A stretch of DNA of 64,000 nt from Takakia lepidozioides (Eukaryota; Streptophyta; Takakiopsida; Takakiales; Takakiaceae). The translations under genes were made by a program, and so were the position numbers. Shown here piece after piece: positions 12,217 to 23,214 of this stretch (its first letter is position 1; the number at the start of each line of letters is the position of its first letter). The notes under the pieces are model-generated. The model had not been told where the DNA came from and did not search any database. It saw only the letters and a program-made list of their open reading frames with translations. The stretch is from NCBI GenBank assembly GCA_030704615.1, contig CM060732.1, forward strand, positions 72,893,053 to 72,957,052, read 5' to 3'.

Positions 12217-13803
12217 ATGGAGCCCAATATCTTTGAAGAACTGGAGAGAGGTGTTGTTCATGACACCAATGTCAACAATGCGGGAGCTATGGAAGCTTGC
12301 CCTACGCTATGTGCATTGTCTTCTTCATCAATTCCTCTCACTTCAGCGGTCGGTGGGTCTTCCACAATATCACAGTATTCAAGCAGCTCAATGTCCGAGG
12401 AAGAGCAGTTTTCCATCCTACGCAAACAACGTGATTTTTGGAAACCTTACAATCGCACTGCTTCATCATGGGCATTTTATGAAGTTGCCAACGCGGGTCC
12501 AGTAGATGCAATACACCCGCAGTATATGAGGTGTGTGTTTTGTCATCCTGCTCCTGTGTTTGAAAAGATGCCAGGATGTATGACTTACAACAAAGACCAT
12601 GAAAACTCTGTTCTTCACAAACATGTGAATCAGAAAAATGGGGCTTTGGTTAGTAAGTGGATTGAAATGGAAAAAAATGGGCTGGATGCTCGTAGACCTG
12701 CAAAGAAGAGGCTTGGCCCTACCCCAGGGAATATATCTTCTTTCTTTGGCAGTCGAACTTCATACAAGAAAGATGATGAACAACAGAAAAGGTTCAACGA
12801 GGATTTGATCATGTTCATTGCAAAAGAGTTGTTGCCATTGTCTTTGGTCGAATCTCCATAGCTACGAAGGGTAGTGGGGAAATAAATGATCATCTAGTTT
12901 TCCCCTCTCGACGCACACTTGTGAATGAGACACTCCCATCACTGGTAGCAAAAACACAAGACTTGTACATATCCCCATTGATATCTAGTTGTGTAACTTG
13001 TACTGTCAGTTTCGATTTGTGGATGTCAAGAGGAGGAACAGATACTTTTGTCATCATAGCGAACTTTCTTAAATGGGAACCATGCCATGTGACATTGGGA
13101 ATGTTTGAGGCACCTGATACATCGGGGGCAGCCATGGCACGACAAGTGAATGATCTTTTGACAAAGTATGGTTTGAATTCGCGCATCATAGCTTATGTCA
13201 AAGATGAAGGAGATAATTTGGGTACTTTGACTGTAGCTTTGAATGCAGTCGTGTCTTGTGCCCCATTGGGACTGTCTACACCATTTGTGGGAAGTTGCTT
13301 TGGACATGCAATGTCCAAGAGTTGTTAGTATGCCACGACTGATGCAAAGGTGTGCATGGATATGAGGGTTGTGTCTATAAAGGATGCTCAATCAGAGTTG
13401 TAGAAGACCATCACTTGGACCAAGAAGAGTGGAAAATGAAGGCAAGAATGGAATGCAGCATGTGTTGATAGTGACATTCATCCTCGCAAGCTGAAGACTC
13501 CAGTGAAAACCAGGTTTGCTTCCAAAGTGATCATCTTTCAAGAAACTTTGGAATTTCGGCAAGCCATCATTACTTGTTATTCTATGCAGGCTTCACTATC
13601 TTTGTGTTATTACAAACTTGCGACGTTGCAAGTTAGGTGTTCAGAACCTCGATATGCTTGTGAGCATTGTCAAGAATTGGCCGAATGATGCTCGTGTTGG
13701 TTGCATGAGCTCTTCCATGAGCGAATTTTTGAACAGTGAGGAAGTCCTCTTAGATGACAACGAGGAATTGATTGTAGAGGCCGAGTTGTTTGAGATAGAA
13801 TGA
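12217..13803 (+). pseudogene. hAT transposase, broken
   Basis: From the ATG at 12217, the N-terminal part has a BED-type zinc finger (MRCVFCHPAP with CxxC, then VLHKHV with HxH) and a linker ending FIAKELLPLSLVESP. A TAG at 12859-12861 and a frame change follow. The next block (about 12897-13328) carries the RNase H-like core start, SFDLWMSRGGTDTFV with the first Asp, and IIAYVKDEGDNLGTL with the second Asp region. It ends at a stop at 13326. A third block (about 13470-13690) has LKTPVKTRFASKVIIFQE, typical of the middle of such proteins. The region carrying the final Glu and the hAT C-terminal dimerisation domain is missing; only a short acidic tail to 13803 remains. It is not functional as it stands. 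Confidence 0.8.
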
Positions 13804-14226
13804 TTTCTTTGTGTACTATATAATACACTACTCTACCCACATTGATTTACACTTGGTTACTTTGTATTATTATTATTTCGTAAATTTGTTTATGAATGTT
13901 GTGTTGTTTCTTTTCAACATGGTCAAAATATTTGATATAACTAATGGGGATTCACAAATCATTTTTCAGATTTAAAAAAAAACGATAAATAAATAAATAA
14001 ATATTCAAAAAATACAGAACCAGAACCGGAAACTGGAACCGGCGGATCCTTCCCAAAAAATACCCGGAACCGGAACCGGCATCTGCTCATGAATTTTGGA
14101 ACCGGAACCGCTTCATAAAAAAGAACCGGATCCGGAACCGGAACTGCCTCTTCAAATCTATCAAGGAACCGGAACCGGAACCGGAACCGGCGGTTCCTTC
14201 AATATGGCAAGAACCACACAACACTC

Positions 14227-14234
14227 ATATTGAC
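14227..14234. repeat. Right 8-bp target-site duplication of the hAT element
   Basis: ATATTGAC, partner of GTATTGAC at 7749-7756; one base has changed. Confidence 0.75.
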
Positions 14235-14870
14235 GATGTACAACAAGTGGACGACTTGCCCCGGAGGAAAATCCCAACGTTTATCCCATAACATCATGGA
14301 TGGACACATGGACAGTTGAGGAGGAACAAGGTGAATTATTGCCTATACTTTTTTTTGTTTTGTCTTCCTCATTCAGTATTTTCTTTTTTCTGATGATCTT
14401 GTTTTACTCAATGTAAGATTTGGTGGAATGAAGCGACGTCTTCTCCTGCATTATAATCCAACGTAATCTCAGTATTTGACGTTCAATTCAGGATATGAAG
14501 ATATCAAGTTCGGATATATCTCCAAATGGCCTCATGTCATCCCCTCGTGCACTCAACGTCCAAATCTTTCAAAGGAAAAAGCAAGTGGATGATTTATGTC
14601 GCGCGTCTGGCCCGAAAACTTCGGAGTGTTCGAAGAAATCTCCATCCACTCGTAAGAGCTTATGGTTTGCTCAGACGTGAAGATTGCGTCAGCTGTTTTA
14701 CTGTCCCTTCAGAACTCAACCGACTCCCGCACTTGTTCTACAAAATTTCGGTCGAGAGGGTTGCAGAAGGTAACCGACTGATTCTTGTAATATATCTGCA
14801 TATCAATGTATATTCAATCGACCATGTGGACGATGCTCTCATTTGGTCCGCTGATGATTAACGATTGTAG
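14235..14870 (+). pseudogene. Continuation of the interrupted unknown locus
   Basis: After the hAT element, coding-like sequence resumes at 14235 (DVQQVDDLPRRK) and shifts by one frame near 14290. It reaches a plausible donor CAAG/GTGAAT near 14329. Further short open blocks lie at 14495-14680 and 14526-14861, the latter rich in Arg. None shows a known domain. The locus is too decayed for an exon model. Confidence 0.3.
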
Positions 14871-15162
14871 ATTCATTCTCTTTAGTTTGACAAAATGAAT
14901 TTATGATATTTGAATTTTCTTCCCACAGATGACACCATCATCGTCATGGATTTAGTTTATGTCCACGTTGTGTAAGTGTATAGAATTTGTTCTGCAGAAT
15001 CTCAATAAAGAGGGATTCAAAAGGTGTAGCAGCTCCATATCTTTCTTTAATGTTTGTCTGAAGCATTGTGATTCATTTATCCATTAGGTATATCCTCATA
15101 AAGACTCTGTAGTGTCGTGGAGATATTTCAAATTGTCTTTGGTGAATCTCAAGGAAGCATTT

Positions 15163-15184
15163 ACCTCGACATAAATGTCGAGGT
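15163..15184. repeat. Recurrent 22-bp near-palindrome, copy 5
   Basis: Left half ACCTCGACATA and right half AATGTCGAGGT. It lies in the apparent intron 46 bp before the acceptor at 15230 that opens the second FCP1-like exon. Confidence 0.6.
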
Positions 15185-15230
15185 TGCATAGGTGTTCTAT
15201 TTGCACTAATCTCAATTACATTGGTTTCAG

Positions 15231-15865
15231 GAGAATTATGCTTCTTCGGACAGGGATGTCTCTACTCCGAAGAGGCGGATGAAGCTCATAATATTGAGTG
15301 TTAATGGTCTCCTTTGCTGTCGACCACCGCCGACCGGAAGAGAGATACTCAAAAACAGATTTTCAGGGAGAAATGTGACCATTAAGGTCCCCGATACTCC
15401 TTTTGTCATTCCTCGGCCTGGAGTGGTGGAGTTCCTGAGGCATCTTTTTGAAAATTTTCATGTCGCCATTTGGTCTTGCTCTGAAACATACATTCTACAA
15501 TGTTTTGTGCCCATTGATATGATGAAGCTCTTCTGTTTTGTTTGGTCCAATGAGCATTGCAATGCGACAGCCGGCTACATTAAGCCTGGGATGAGATATC
15601 TCATTAAGGATATTCAAACCGTTCTTGCTAGTTTTCCTGGAAAAAATTCCTTCTTACTTTTAATGGGTCAAAAAATAAGTTGTCTAATATAAATGATGCA
15701 GTGTGGCCATTCATCTCAAACATGATAGGAGTATCCAGTGTTGTTGAGTATGTGAGTGAGAGCTTTGCCAAAGCATCTCGTGCAGCGATAGATCGGAATC
15801 ACCCACTACGGTCTTGGTATGGGCGATATTTGGATCCTTCTGTTTTCCATCCGTGGACAAGTTAG
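15231..15865 (+). pseudogene. Second FCP1-homology HAD-like domain, degenerate
   Basis: After a good acceptor (TTGGTTTCAG at about 15221-15230) an open frame encodes a lysine/arginine-rich lead, then LIILSVNGLLC (motif I), TPFVIPRPGVVEFLRHLF, and VAIWSCSETYI (motif II). The catalytic Asp of motif I is Ser here, so no phosphatase chemistry is expected. The frame ends at about 15692 inside the motif III region, and a second frame (15680-15865) carries the C-terminal part ending near FHPWTS. A frameshift therefore removed the motif III Asp pair. Same plant subfamily as the ORF at 6497, but strongly diverged. Confidence 0.55.
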
Positions 15866-16081
15866 CCTGATTATCTTGGTATGTACTTCGTCATTCATGT
15901 CAAAGTTAAATAAATACTGAATGGTAACATGCACTTTTTTTAGGTATATATTGTTCTTTATTTTAGTTCCTCAATTAGCCGGTCATTTTTTTATTGGGTT
16001 TGTGGGCTTCGATATTTTTCATTGACTTACGAGTATGAGTTGAGGACTCTGGTTCTCAAAGAGAAAGCAAGCATTTATCAG

Positions 16082-16145
16082 AATGGTTCATAATCGAAAT
16101 GGTTCAAGATCGGACTGGTTCAAGATGTGAATGGTTTAAGATCTT
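16082..16145 (+). repeat. Four tandem copies of a 16-bp unit
   Basis: Units of the form AATGGTTCAAGATCGG at 16082, 16098, 16114 and 16130, each with a few substitutions. Confidence 0.7.
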
Positions 16146-16452
16146 CAACTTCGTCAACCACACGTTCCAGTATTAATTCTGATGATCTATTCGACCATTC
16201 CGACAAAAGATCATTCTCGTCTGGTGTAGAAAGTCAAGCTAGAATCAGATGGGGCATAGGGAGGCGTCTTCGAACTCAGCCCCTGAATACAAGTCGTTTG
16301 GGAAGGGAATCATCATTCGTGACGGCTTCTCAAGTCTAGAATATGTCATCCCATGATGTTAGTTCTTAACAATTATAGTATTATTTACGGCTGTAGTAGG
16401 GCATATGGACAATTTGTTGTAGAAATCGCAAGTTCTTTAGTTGTATCTGCAC

Positions 16453-16474
16453 AGTTCGACTTACATGTCAAGGT
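16453..16474. repeat. Recurrent 22-bp near-palindrome, copy 6
   Basis: Diverged copy: AGTTCGACTTA then CATGTCAAGGT. A weaker copy, ACATCGACATT then AGAGTCAAAGT, follows at 16696-16717. No gene is seen from 16340 to 17225. Confidence 0.4.
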
Positions 16475-17229
16475 CGCATGTAGAAAATATCATTGTGCAT
16501 ACAATGACATTCGAAAATAAAAATGATCTATTCTCATCCGTGTCCAAGTTTGATTTGTCATTTCTATTGGATGATCTGAACTATGAATGAAACTCTCCTG
16601 ATTTTAATGTTTGTTTCCACTTTTTGTCAGTTTTGGACTTTAAGCTCTACATAGTGTGGTTGAAGTATATATTCTTTCTTTATCTCTCTTCGTGAACATC
16701 GACATTAGAGTCAAAGTTTTTTCATTTGTCCAACATCCGCGAACAGTTCTAAAGTTGATCAAAGTATATATGACTAATTTGTAATGGAACTAACGTATGT
16801 TAGTGGAATAAAAATTATTTTTTGGGTTTCATATATGATTTATTTATTCACTTATTCTTATTTCTGGACTCATCTCAAGTTCGGAATTAGTTAAAATTGA
16901 GTTATATCTTGTCTTTCAATCAATGAATAAAGAGTAAATTTCATTGTAGATTCTTGGTATATAACACTTATGTAGGAATCACTGTCGTAGATAGACTGTT
17001 GGCATTGTCCCTTTCTATTTTGCTCACACTTGATATAGCTTATAAGATATATGGCAATTTGTTTCATGATTTTTAGGTTAAGAGGGTATGTTCCTCTGCA
17101 TGCTGATGCGATATCAAATAGAGAGCTGGAGATGTGTGAGGGATCTACAGCATGCAACCCCAAACAATGAAGATCCCACCTGCAATGCCTGAACATTTGA
17201 GTCACTGACTTTTAACCGTTAACATCTAT

Positions 17230-17440
17230 TATCTGTTTTTCGATTCTTTCCTGTTGCCACATTGGCAATAACATGTCAAAATCACTCCACAACCACCATA
17301 GATCCACCAACAAGCTAACTTGCAGAGTTCAACATCAAAATTTAGGGACGACTCTGATAATAGGCATCTCAGGGCCGAGTTTGATGAGAGGCAAAACAGG
17401 CTAAAATCAGTCGAAGAAGAAGGTGCCCTCGCCACATTGC
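17230..17440 (-). repeat. Diverged reverse copy of the 10-kb repeat unit
   Basis: On the minus strand this segment reads CTCTGCAAGTTAGCTTGTTG and then a GGTGGTTGTGGAGTGA block, matching CTGTAAGTTAGCTCGTTGGG and GGTGGTTTGGAGTGA in the unit at 10184-10340. The translated short ORFs also correspond (LNFDVELCKLA against LNFHIEFCKLA). It is a dispersed repeat of unknown origin present both inside and outside the hAT element. Confidence 0.55.
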
Positions 17441-17638
17441 ATGAAACCCCTCCGCACTAGAGCTCGAGCACGCGGGTGCATCCCTTCCCCGCGCCGCTTT
17501 TCGGGCTTTTCGGGCAAGTTCCAAAGAAATTGACGACGACGATGACGTGTCTACGATGACCTGGCTACAATGATGTGGCGACGAAACGTGACGACGATGA
17601 CATGGCACTAAGGCACCCTATTCCTGCTCTACGCTAAA

Positions 17639-17666
17639 CTAGCTTCCGACCTTCGGTCGCCGCTAG
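17639..17666. repeat. 28-bp hairpin CTAGC...CGACC TTC GGTCG...GCTAG
   Basis: Inner stem CGACC/GGTCG with a TTC loop and outer stem CTAGC/GCTAG, separated by a small internal loop. It lies at the end of a GC-rich stretch that follows the dispersed repeat and may mark an element terminus. Confidence 0.45.
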
Positions 17667-17939
17667 AATATTATCCCTTAATTCAAAAAACAACCAAAGC
17701 ACATCAAGAATAAAAAATGAGTCGACACCTGTGTATGGGCAGAGCTCCCCCCACCTAGCTGGAGAGACCCCTGCACCCCCATTCACGACATCACCTGAGT
17801 TCGAGCAAGAAATAAATTGGAAACATATCTAAACCACTACAAGGGCCTCCAGGCGTCCTTACCAGTGACCGTTTTCTTTTGCTACAAGTCAAGATCATTA
17901 CTGTGATCTTAATAGCCTCTGTTCTTGTCTCTCTATTAA

Positions 17940-19049
17940 CCCTTCAAGGACCAGCCTGTTTTTGGTGGGCCCCGTCTAAAACCAGACATACCCTCACGGA
18001 TGAGGGTGTATCTCCCATTGGACAAACATCCGAGGGGATGAACCGTTCCAAAGTCATCCTACCTACTTCATGCACCTGAAGTAAAAATTTCAGGAGAATT
18101 GACCGTCTAAAGTGGAAGATTATAACAAAAATTTTAGGCTTTGTTTTTTTTGGATATATTTTCAACATGAAAATTTGGTTTAGCAGATTGCCAACCTTTT
18201 TGATTTTTCATTGATACAGCCTACCCAGATTCAGATTATATGGCACCCACAGCAAAGCCTCCCAAAATTCCAGAGCCAAATTCCAAAAATGCATAATGGT
18301 TGCTTTGTATGGGAAAACAGGGGGGGTCAAAATGCCAATTTCTCTCATGGGAAAAACACATCCCCCCAAATGTGGGGCAATTTGTGAGGGAATCCAAATT
18401 CCTCTGGTCATGTTGTTGTTTGCCTACCTACCGAGTACCCTGGAAAATAAATTCCACATTCTAAGCTGTTTGTAGGCAAACATTGCCAAAACAACCGAAA
18501 CCCTACTTGAATCCCAGCTCCGGCCAAGAATTGCCGGAGCCGGTGGACATTTCCGGCCAAAAAATCCGGCCACGTCATCACAAACCAAGGAAGTCAGCCT
18601 GCGTTTCAGCGCTCTCCCTCCACGACCTGCCAACGGCCACCTGATTGGGCCACGCACCTAAACCCTACGGGTGAGAATCTCCCGCCCCCGCCACCTGCCA
18701 CCTGATTGGGCCACGTGCCTGGCGTTTCGCGCGTGCCGGGGGTCCGCCGCTGTCCGCACGGGCGGACATGCAGCCCCCCGCTGTCACCCGCTGCCGGCAA
18801 ACGCCCACCCCCCCAATCCTGCCAGTCAACCTGCTGGCGGGCCCAAACCACAGGATTTACCCCTCCAGATTCCAAAAAATCCTGACAGCGGGGGATTAGA
18901 TTTTTTAGGGTGCGACAACACAGGGGCCGTAAATATTTATGGGCTACACTTTTCGTTCAGGAATCGTTTTCATCCGACATGATCTGCGCATTTATCATCC
19001 AATCGAAATTTCGACCCGATCCGATACGAGTCGCCTCGTCCTTGAAGGG
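17940..19049. mobile_element. TTAA-flanked, CCCTT-ended non-autonomous element (piggyBac-like MITE 1)
   Basis: A 1110-bp segment with perfect 12-bp inverted ends CCCTTCAAGGAC and GTCCTTGAAGGG, flanked on both sides by TTAA (17936-17939 and 19050-19053). TTAA target duplication plus terminal CCC is the piggyBac signature. The interior is GC-rich in its right half and has no convincing ORF. The superfamily assignment rests on ends and target only. Confidence 0.65.
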
Positions 19050-19053
19050 TTAA

Positions 19054-21770
19054 GTATGACAGTATTACTGAGCAATCAGCTTGCTCATTCACTGGTCATG
19101 TTTTTTGTTGGATCTAGGACCAGGTAGGCTAGTTCAAAACCTCTACGAGGTGTGGGTTCTTTCATCACTGATTACGGTGTGTGTGCCTTACGGTGCTCAA
19201 GGGGTTTTATTTCCCCAAAATAATCTTCAATAAAGTGGCTCCAGGGTCCCTGTCCCCTGTTCTTTAAAACGTTTAAAAAAACAAAACAAAGAAAAATATA
19301 AGTACTGCCCGTGGGTGGCCAGCAATGGTCTAGCACAAGTATAATATTTGAGGCCTAGCTATGATGTAGCCACTTACATACAGAGATAGTGGCGAAACAC
19401 CTGCAATTTGAATTTGATTGTACTTTGATAAATGTCCATATCTGCAATATCGTACGAAGCCAGATTCAAACGGCTGCTCCGAATATTTTCAATTAATCTA
19501 TCTTCAACGGCACTGTACTACGTTGTGAATCCAGGCTCTGAAGTACCTTAGAGATCTCTTGATGTTCAGTATTGTAGTTTCTAGTTGTTGTTAGAGGGCT
19601 TCACTATCAAGCGTAGGTCGTGGTTGCATCTAACTAATTTCAGCAGCATCAAGGAGATGATTCTAATACCACATACTTAGCGCTAAGGTGATTAGGAATT
19701 CAATTCGGACGCTGCTAACCTTGTGAATGAATGTAAGTTGCCCAAAATACCTTGCATTACGTTAGGTTCTTTTGTGTTTCTCTCTTGTTGTACTGCTTGA
19801 AAGTTGTGGGGAAGTCCGTTTGTTTGACAGTCAATTTTAGACATGATTTTGACATTCTTTTGACATTTGATTTGATTTGATTTATTTATTTTGTTGGTTA
19901 ACAGGGGGATATTTGATATTATATTCTCAAAATTCAGAACAAATAATGATATATTATTTCTATACGTTCTATTAATTTTACTCTTCTCCCTGCCACTGAA
20001 AAGGTGGCTATGGACGATTGCCCCAATCTTCTTCTCGACTTGCTCAACCCACATTTCTTCCTCCAAAGTGAAGTTGTCAAAGCTCCACAATCCATCACCC
20101 AACCCAACTGGTTGTTGATAAGCTCCTCAACCAAAACGTATACAGCTGTATAACTTGACCTTAAAGGTTCAAGCATTAACCACATTGATCCCCAACCCAG
20201 TCTAAATTCCCTCTTGAGAGCTGCACGTGTCTCTATGCAAACTCCATTGGACAAATCGACTGAAGTGGGTACCTAATCACATAACATGATGAAGGTCGAA
20301 AAGGTAAATGGTTGACTTCTATGCCAAGTGAAGCTATCATGTAGATCATGTGCCCCAACATTTTTGCCTAAAAATAAATGGAAAATTGAATTCTTAGGAT
20401 CCAGTCTTAGAATCTAGATGAAACTCAACCAATTCCAATGTAGATCCAAAATTCCAGCTCATATGCAGATCATAACTTGTTCATGTACTTTGAGTAAGAA
20501 AACTTGAGTCCGCTAATATTGCACTTGACTAAATCTGGCGTTCAGAGTACCTTACCAAGGTAAATTGTTCATTAGGACGGACAATTGTAGTGTCCAGCTT
20601 TGGATGGAGTATCTTCCCACTCATGTTATCCGTGCATTCAAAGATATGAGTATAGTTGTATGAGCGAGACCATGGTTGCTTCCAACAAGTTTGTTAGCCA
20701 AGCATGAGTCAAACCATCAATGTCAATAGCCTCTTTTTCTTTCACACCTCTAAGGGTGTAAGAGGTTACATGAGGTTTGTAGAAGAACTCATCCATTGTT
20801 ACCATCTCCTCCCAACGCTCGGTAAAGGCCTGATACTCTTTGCCTGGAAATAATCACCCAACAATTAATTACTTATCACTCACATTCATCATCATGTATC
20901 AGAGATGACATTCAGAGATTATGATCAGAGATGGAAGTTTACCTTCACCTCAGTTGATGGAGTGTGATCAGAAAGTTTTTTCATAACTTTGAAATGTGTG
21001 TTGGACAGGTAGAACCTTTGGAATGAGACGAGCAACCCAACCCCACCGACTCCGGCCAGCCCAACATCAGCCTCATTGAATGTGATGTAATCAATGCTTA
21101 TCGTATTGATTATCAGTGCTCTTTAGGCTCAGCCATTAAAGACATGCTTACCAATTAATATAACTGGCTTTATCAATCCGCAAGTCATAATCAGCCTTGC
21201 GTATATCATTGGTTATATCAATCCATGGTCAATCTAAGCACTACCCACATGGGATCAAGCACTACATCAACCACCATCTGTTTTTAGCACTGCTAAGGTA
21301 ATATCATGGTCTAAAACCGGTTTTTTCCGCAATATCGAGGTGATCTTGTGAGAAATCATGTATCTATACTAAAAGTCGCTGCGATGAATTGATGATAGAG
21401 TTGTACACGAGTATGTATGGGCATGACGAATGACCATTGGGTAAGGTAAAATACAAATGTCCACATGAAAGTTGTATAATCCCTTTTGCCACAAAAAAGG
21501 GCTTAACAATGGCAATTTGGATATACACATGGTGGAAATTCACTGAGAACCCTATCCAAAGCTTGTTGGAGAGGGAAAATCGAAACTGAAAACATGACTT
21601 ATAAGCAGATCTTCCATTAACCTTGACCATGAAAATCATCCAAAAAATGATGCTTGCACAAGTCATACGGCTTGCAATAAACATGAATGTAGCAATGATG
21701 TTCATGGACAAGAAATCACCCCGTGGATAAACCTGCATGGGTAGATGGTCAACTAAAGGCAGCTCCAGCG
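19054..21770. other. 2.7 kb without a supported gene
   Basis: Mostly AT-rich sequence with short ORFs on both strands. Two minus-strand ORFs (19692-20102 and 19934-20254) overlap in different frames with no recognised domain. A minus-strand ORF at 21364-21738 (124 codons) has a hydrophobic N-terminal half (IIATFMFIASRMTCASIIFW) that might be a membrane exon fragment, but I do not recognise it. Confidence 0.4.
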
Positions 21771-21789
21771 GGCACAGTTGACAAAATCA

Positions 21790-23212
21790 GGCACAATGCC
21801 TCGTCTGGTACTTCTGGGCATGTGAAGATGCTTTGTGAGGCAGACAGACTGAAAGAGGCTCTACAGGCTTAAAACCAAGGAGACATTTCAGCAGATTCAG
21901 ATACGTATGTCTGTCTCTTGCATAAGTGCGCATCAAGATGAAAGGCTTGGAAGCTGGAAAGCAGGTGCACACTCACATTATCCAAAGTGGATTCACGCCA
22001 AATGTTTTTCTACTCAACACCCATGTCAACATGTATGTTTAAGTGCGGGAGCATCATGGATGCTCACCAAGTGTTCAACAGAATGCCTGAACGATCTTTG
22101 ATCACGTGGAATATAATGTTGGCAAGATCTACCAAGCATAGGATGCTTTGGAGACCTATGAGCAAATGATGCGCGAACGGGTGAAGCCCAACCACATCCC
22201 GTTTGTTTGTGTTTGCAATGCGTGCACAAGCCTGGTAGCCCTGGCAAAGGGAAAAGAGGGCCTGATTGTGGTAGTATTAGGGATGCACGTTAAGTGTTTG
22301 ACAACATTGCACAACGAAATGTAGTCTCTTGGAAATCCATGATTGCAGGATATTCTCATTATTGTTGTGCTAGGGAGGCTGTAGAGGTCTATGAGCAAAT
22401 GATAAAGGCAGGGCTTACGCCCAACAACATCACGTTTATTACTGTCATAAATGCATATGCGAGCTTAGCAGCCCTGGAGAAGGCCATGTTGGTGCATGCT
22501 GAGATCAAGAAGTTTAGAATTGTGCCAGACATCATTCTGCAGAATACTCTTGTTGACATGTATGCCAAATGCAGGAGCATGAAGGATTCACGTCAATTGA
22601 TGTCCAGGATCGAGGTACAAAAGGTTTTTCTCGCTGCCAGCACATTGAGAACTAGCTGACCATGCACCACACCTTTGTGTGTCATCAAGAACCTTCAGGT
22701 GCCGTGACTGCCAAGTCATCTAAGAGACTATTGGGTGACGATTCGGGATTACTACTTTCGGAACAAGCAAACATCCATGCAGCAAACTCCTCACTTCAAA
22801 CGCTGGGGTGGAAAGGTCGTAATTTGTTCTCTTTCAGACAGATTAACACTGAAAGAATGTTGTGGCCACAGCTGAATTTGAACAAAAAACATCCCAAAAT
22901 AATTACAGTAAGTGGTGTTTAGAAAAATTTATGCTGGTTTGATAACTGAGGGGGAAAAAGCTTGGGTTAAGATGCTGGATCTTATGTGCTCCTATGCAAT
23001 ATGTGCGCTGCTGCTGGTAGGTGGGATGATCAAGCAAAGGTAAGAAAGATGATGGAGGATGCAGGTGTGAGAAAGGAGCCATGGCACAGCTGCATTGAGG
23101 TGAAGAACCAGGTGCTTGTGTTCTGTGTAGATGACAAATCACATCCACAAATTGAGAAAATACATGCTGAGCTGAGAATATTGTCTTTGCATTTAAGGGA
23201 GGTTGGATAACC
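21790..23212 (+). pseudogene. PPR (PLS/DYW-type) pseudogene
   Basis: Plus-strand PPR sequence broken by many stops and frame changes. Recognisable repeats include NVVSWKSMIAGYSHYC, PNNITFITVINAYASLAALE and IILQNTLVDMYAKC (22294-22580). The E-motif region survives at 22986-23212 with [16 protein letters not shown] and [16 protein letters not shown]. Between 22600 and 22980 unrelated or scrambled sequence replaces about two repeats. The DYW end is missing. It closely resembles the frame at 56502-58805 and is likely a decayed paralogue. Confidence 0.8.
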
Positions 23213-23214
23213 AT

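Larger units (their letters stand above)
7757..14226 (+). mobile_element. hAT superfamily DNA transposon with captured host sequence
   Basis: A 6470-bp element bounded by short terminal inverted repeats: TAGTGTTGTGCGG on the left, and CCACACAACACTC on the right, whose complement is GAGTGTTGTGTGG. 8-bp target duplications flank it. Both subterminal regions (7785-7960 and 14015-14200) are packed with GGAACCGG / CCGGTTCC motifs, probably transposase-binding sites. Inside, in order: an F-box gene fragment, a LINE tail, a 300-bp tandem repeat, a duplicated GC-rich leader and a broken hAT transposase reading rightward. The gene is damaged, so the copy is probably not autonomous. A 728-bp relative at 45178 has nearly the same ends. 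Confidence 0.88.

Noticed and set aside
1984-16340. Endogenous large DNA virus fragment
   Set aside because: Apparent introns, plant-type FCP1 modules and no viral hallmark genes; nothing in the sequence supports it.
17639-17666. Helitron 3' terminus
   Set aside because: CTAG follows a hairpin, but the next base is A instead of T and no matching 5' TC end was found.
18606-18982. GC-rich ORFs in both directions at 18.6-19.0 kb as genes
   Set aside because: They lie inside the TTAA element, overlap each other and have no recognised domain; their openness follows from GC content.
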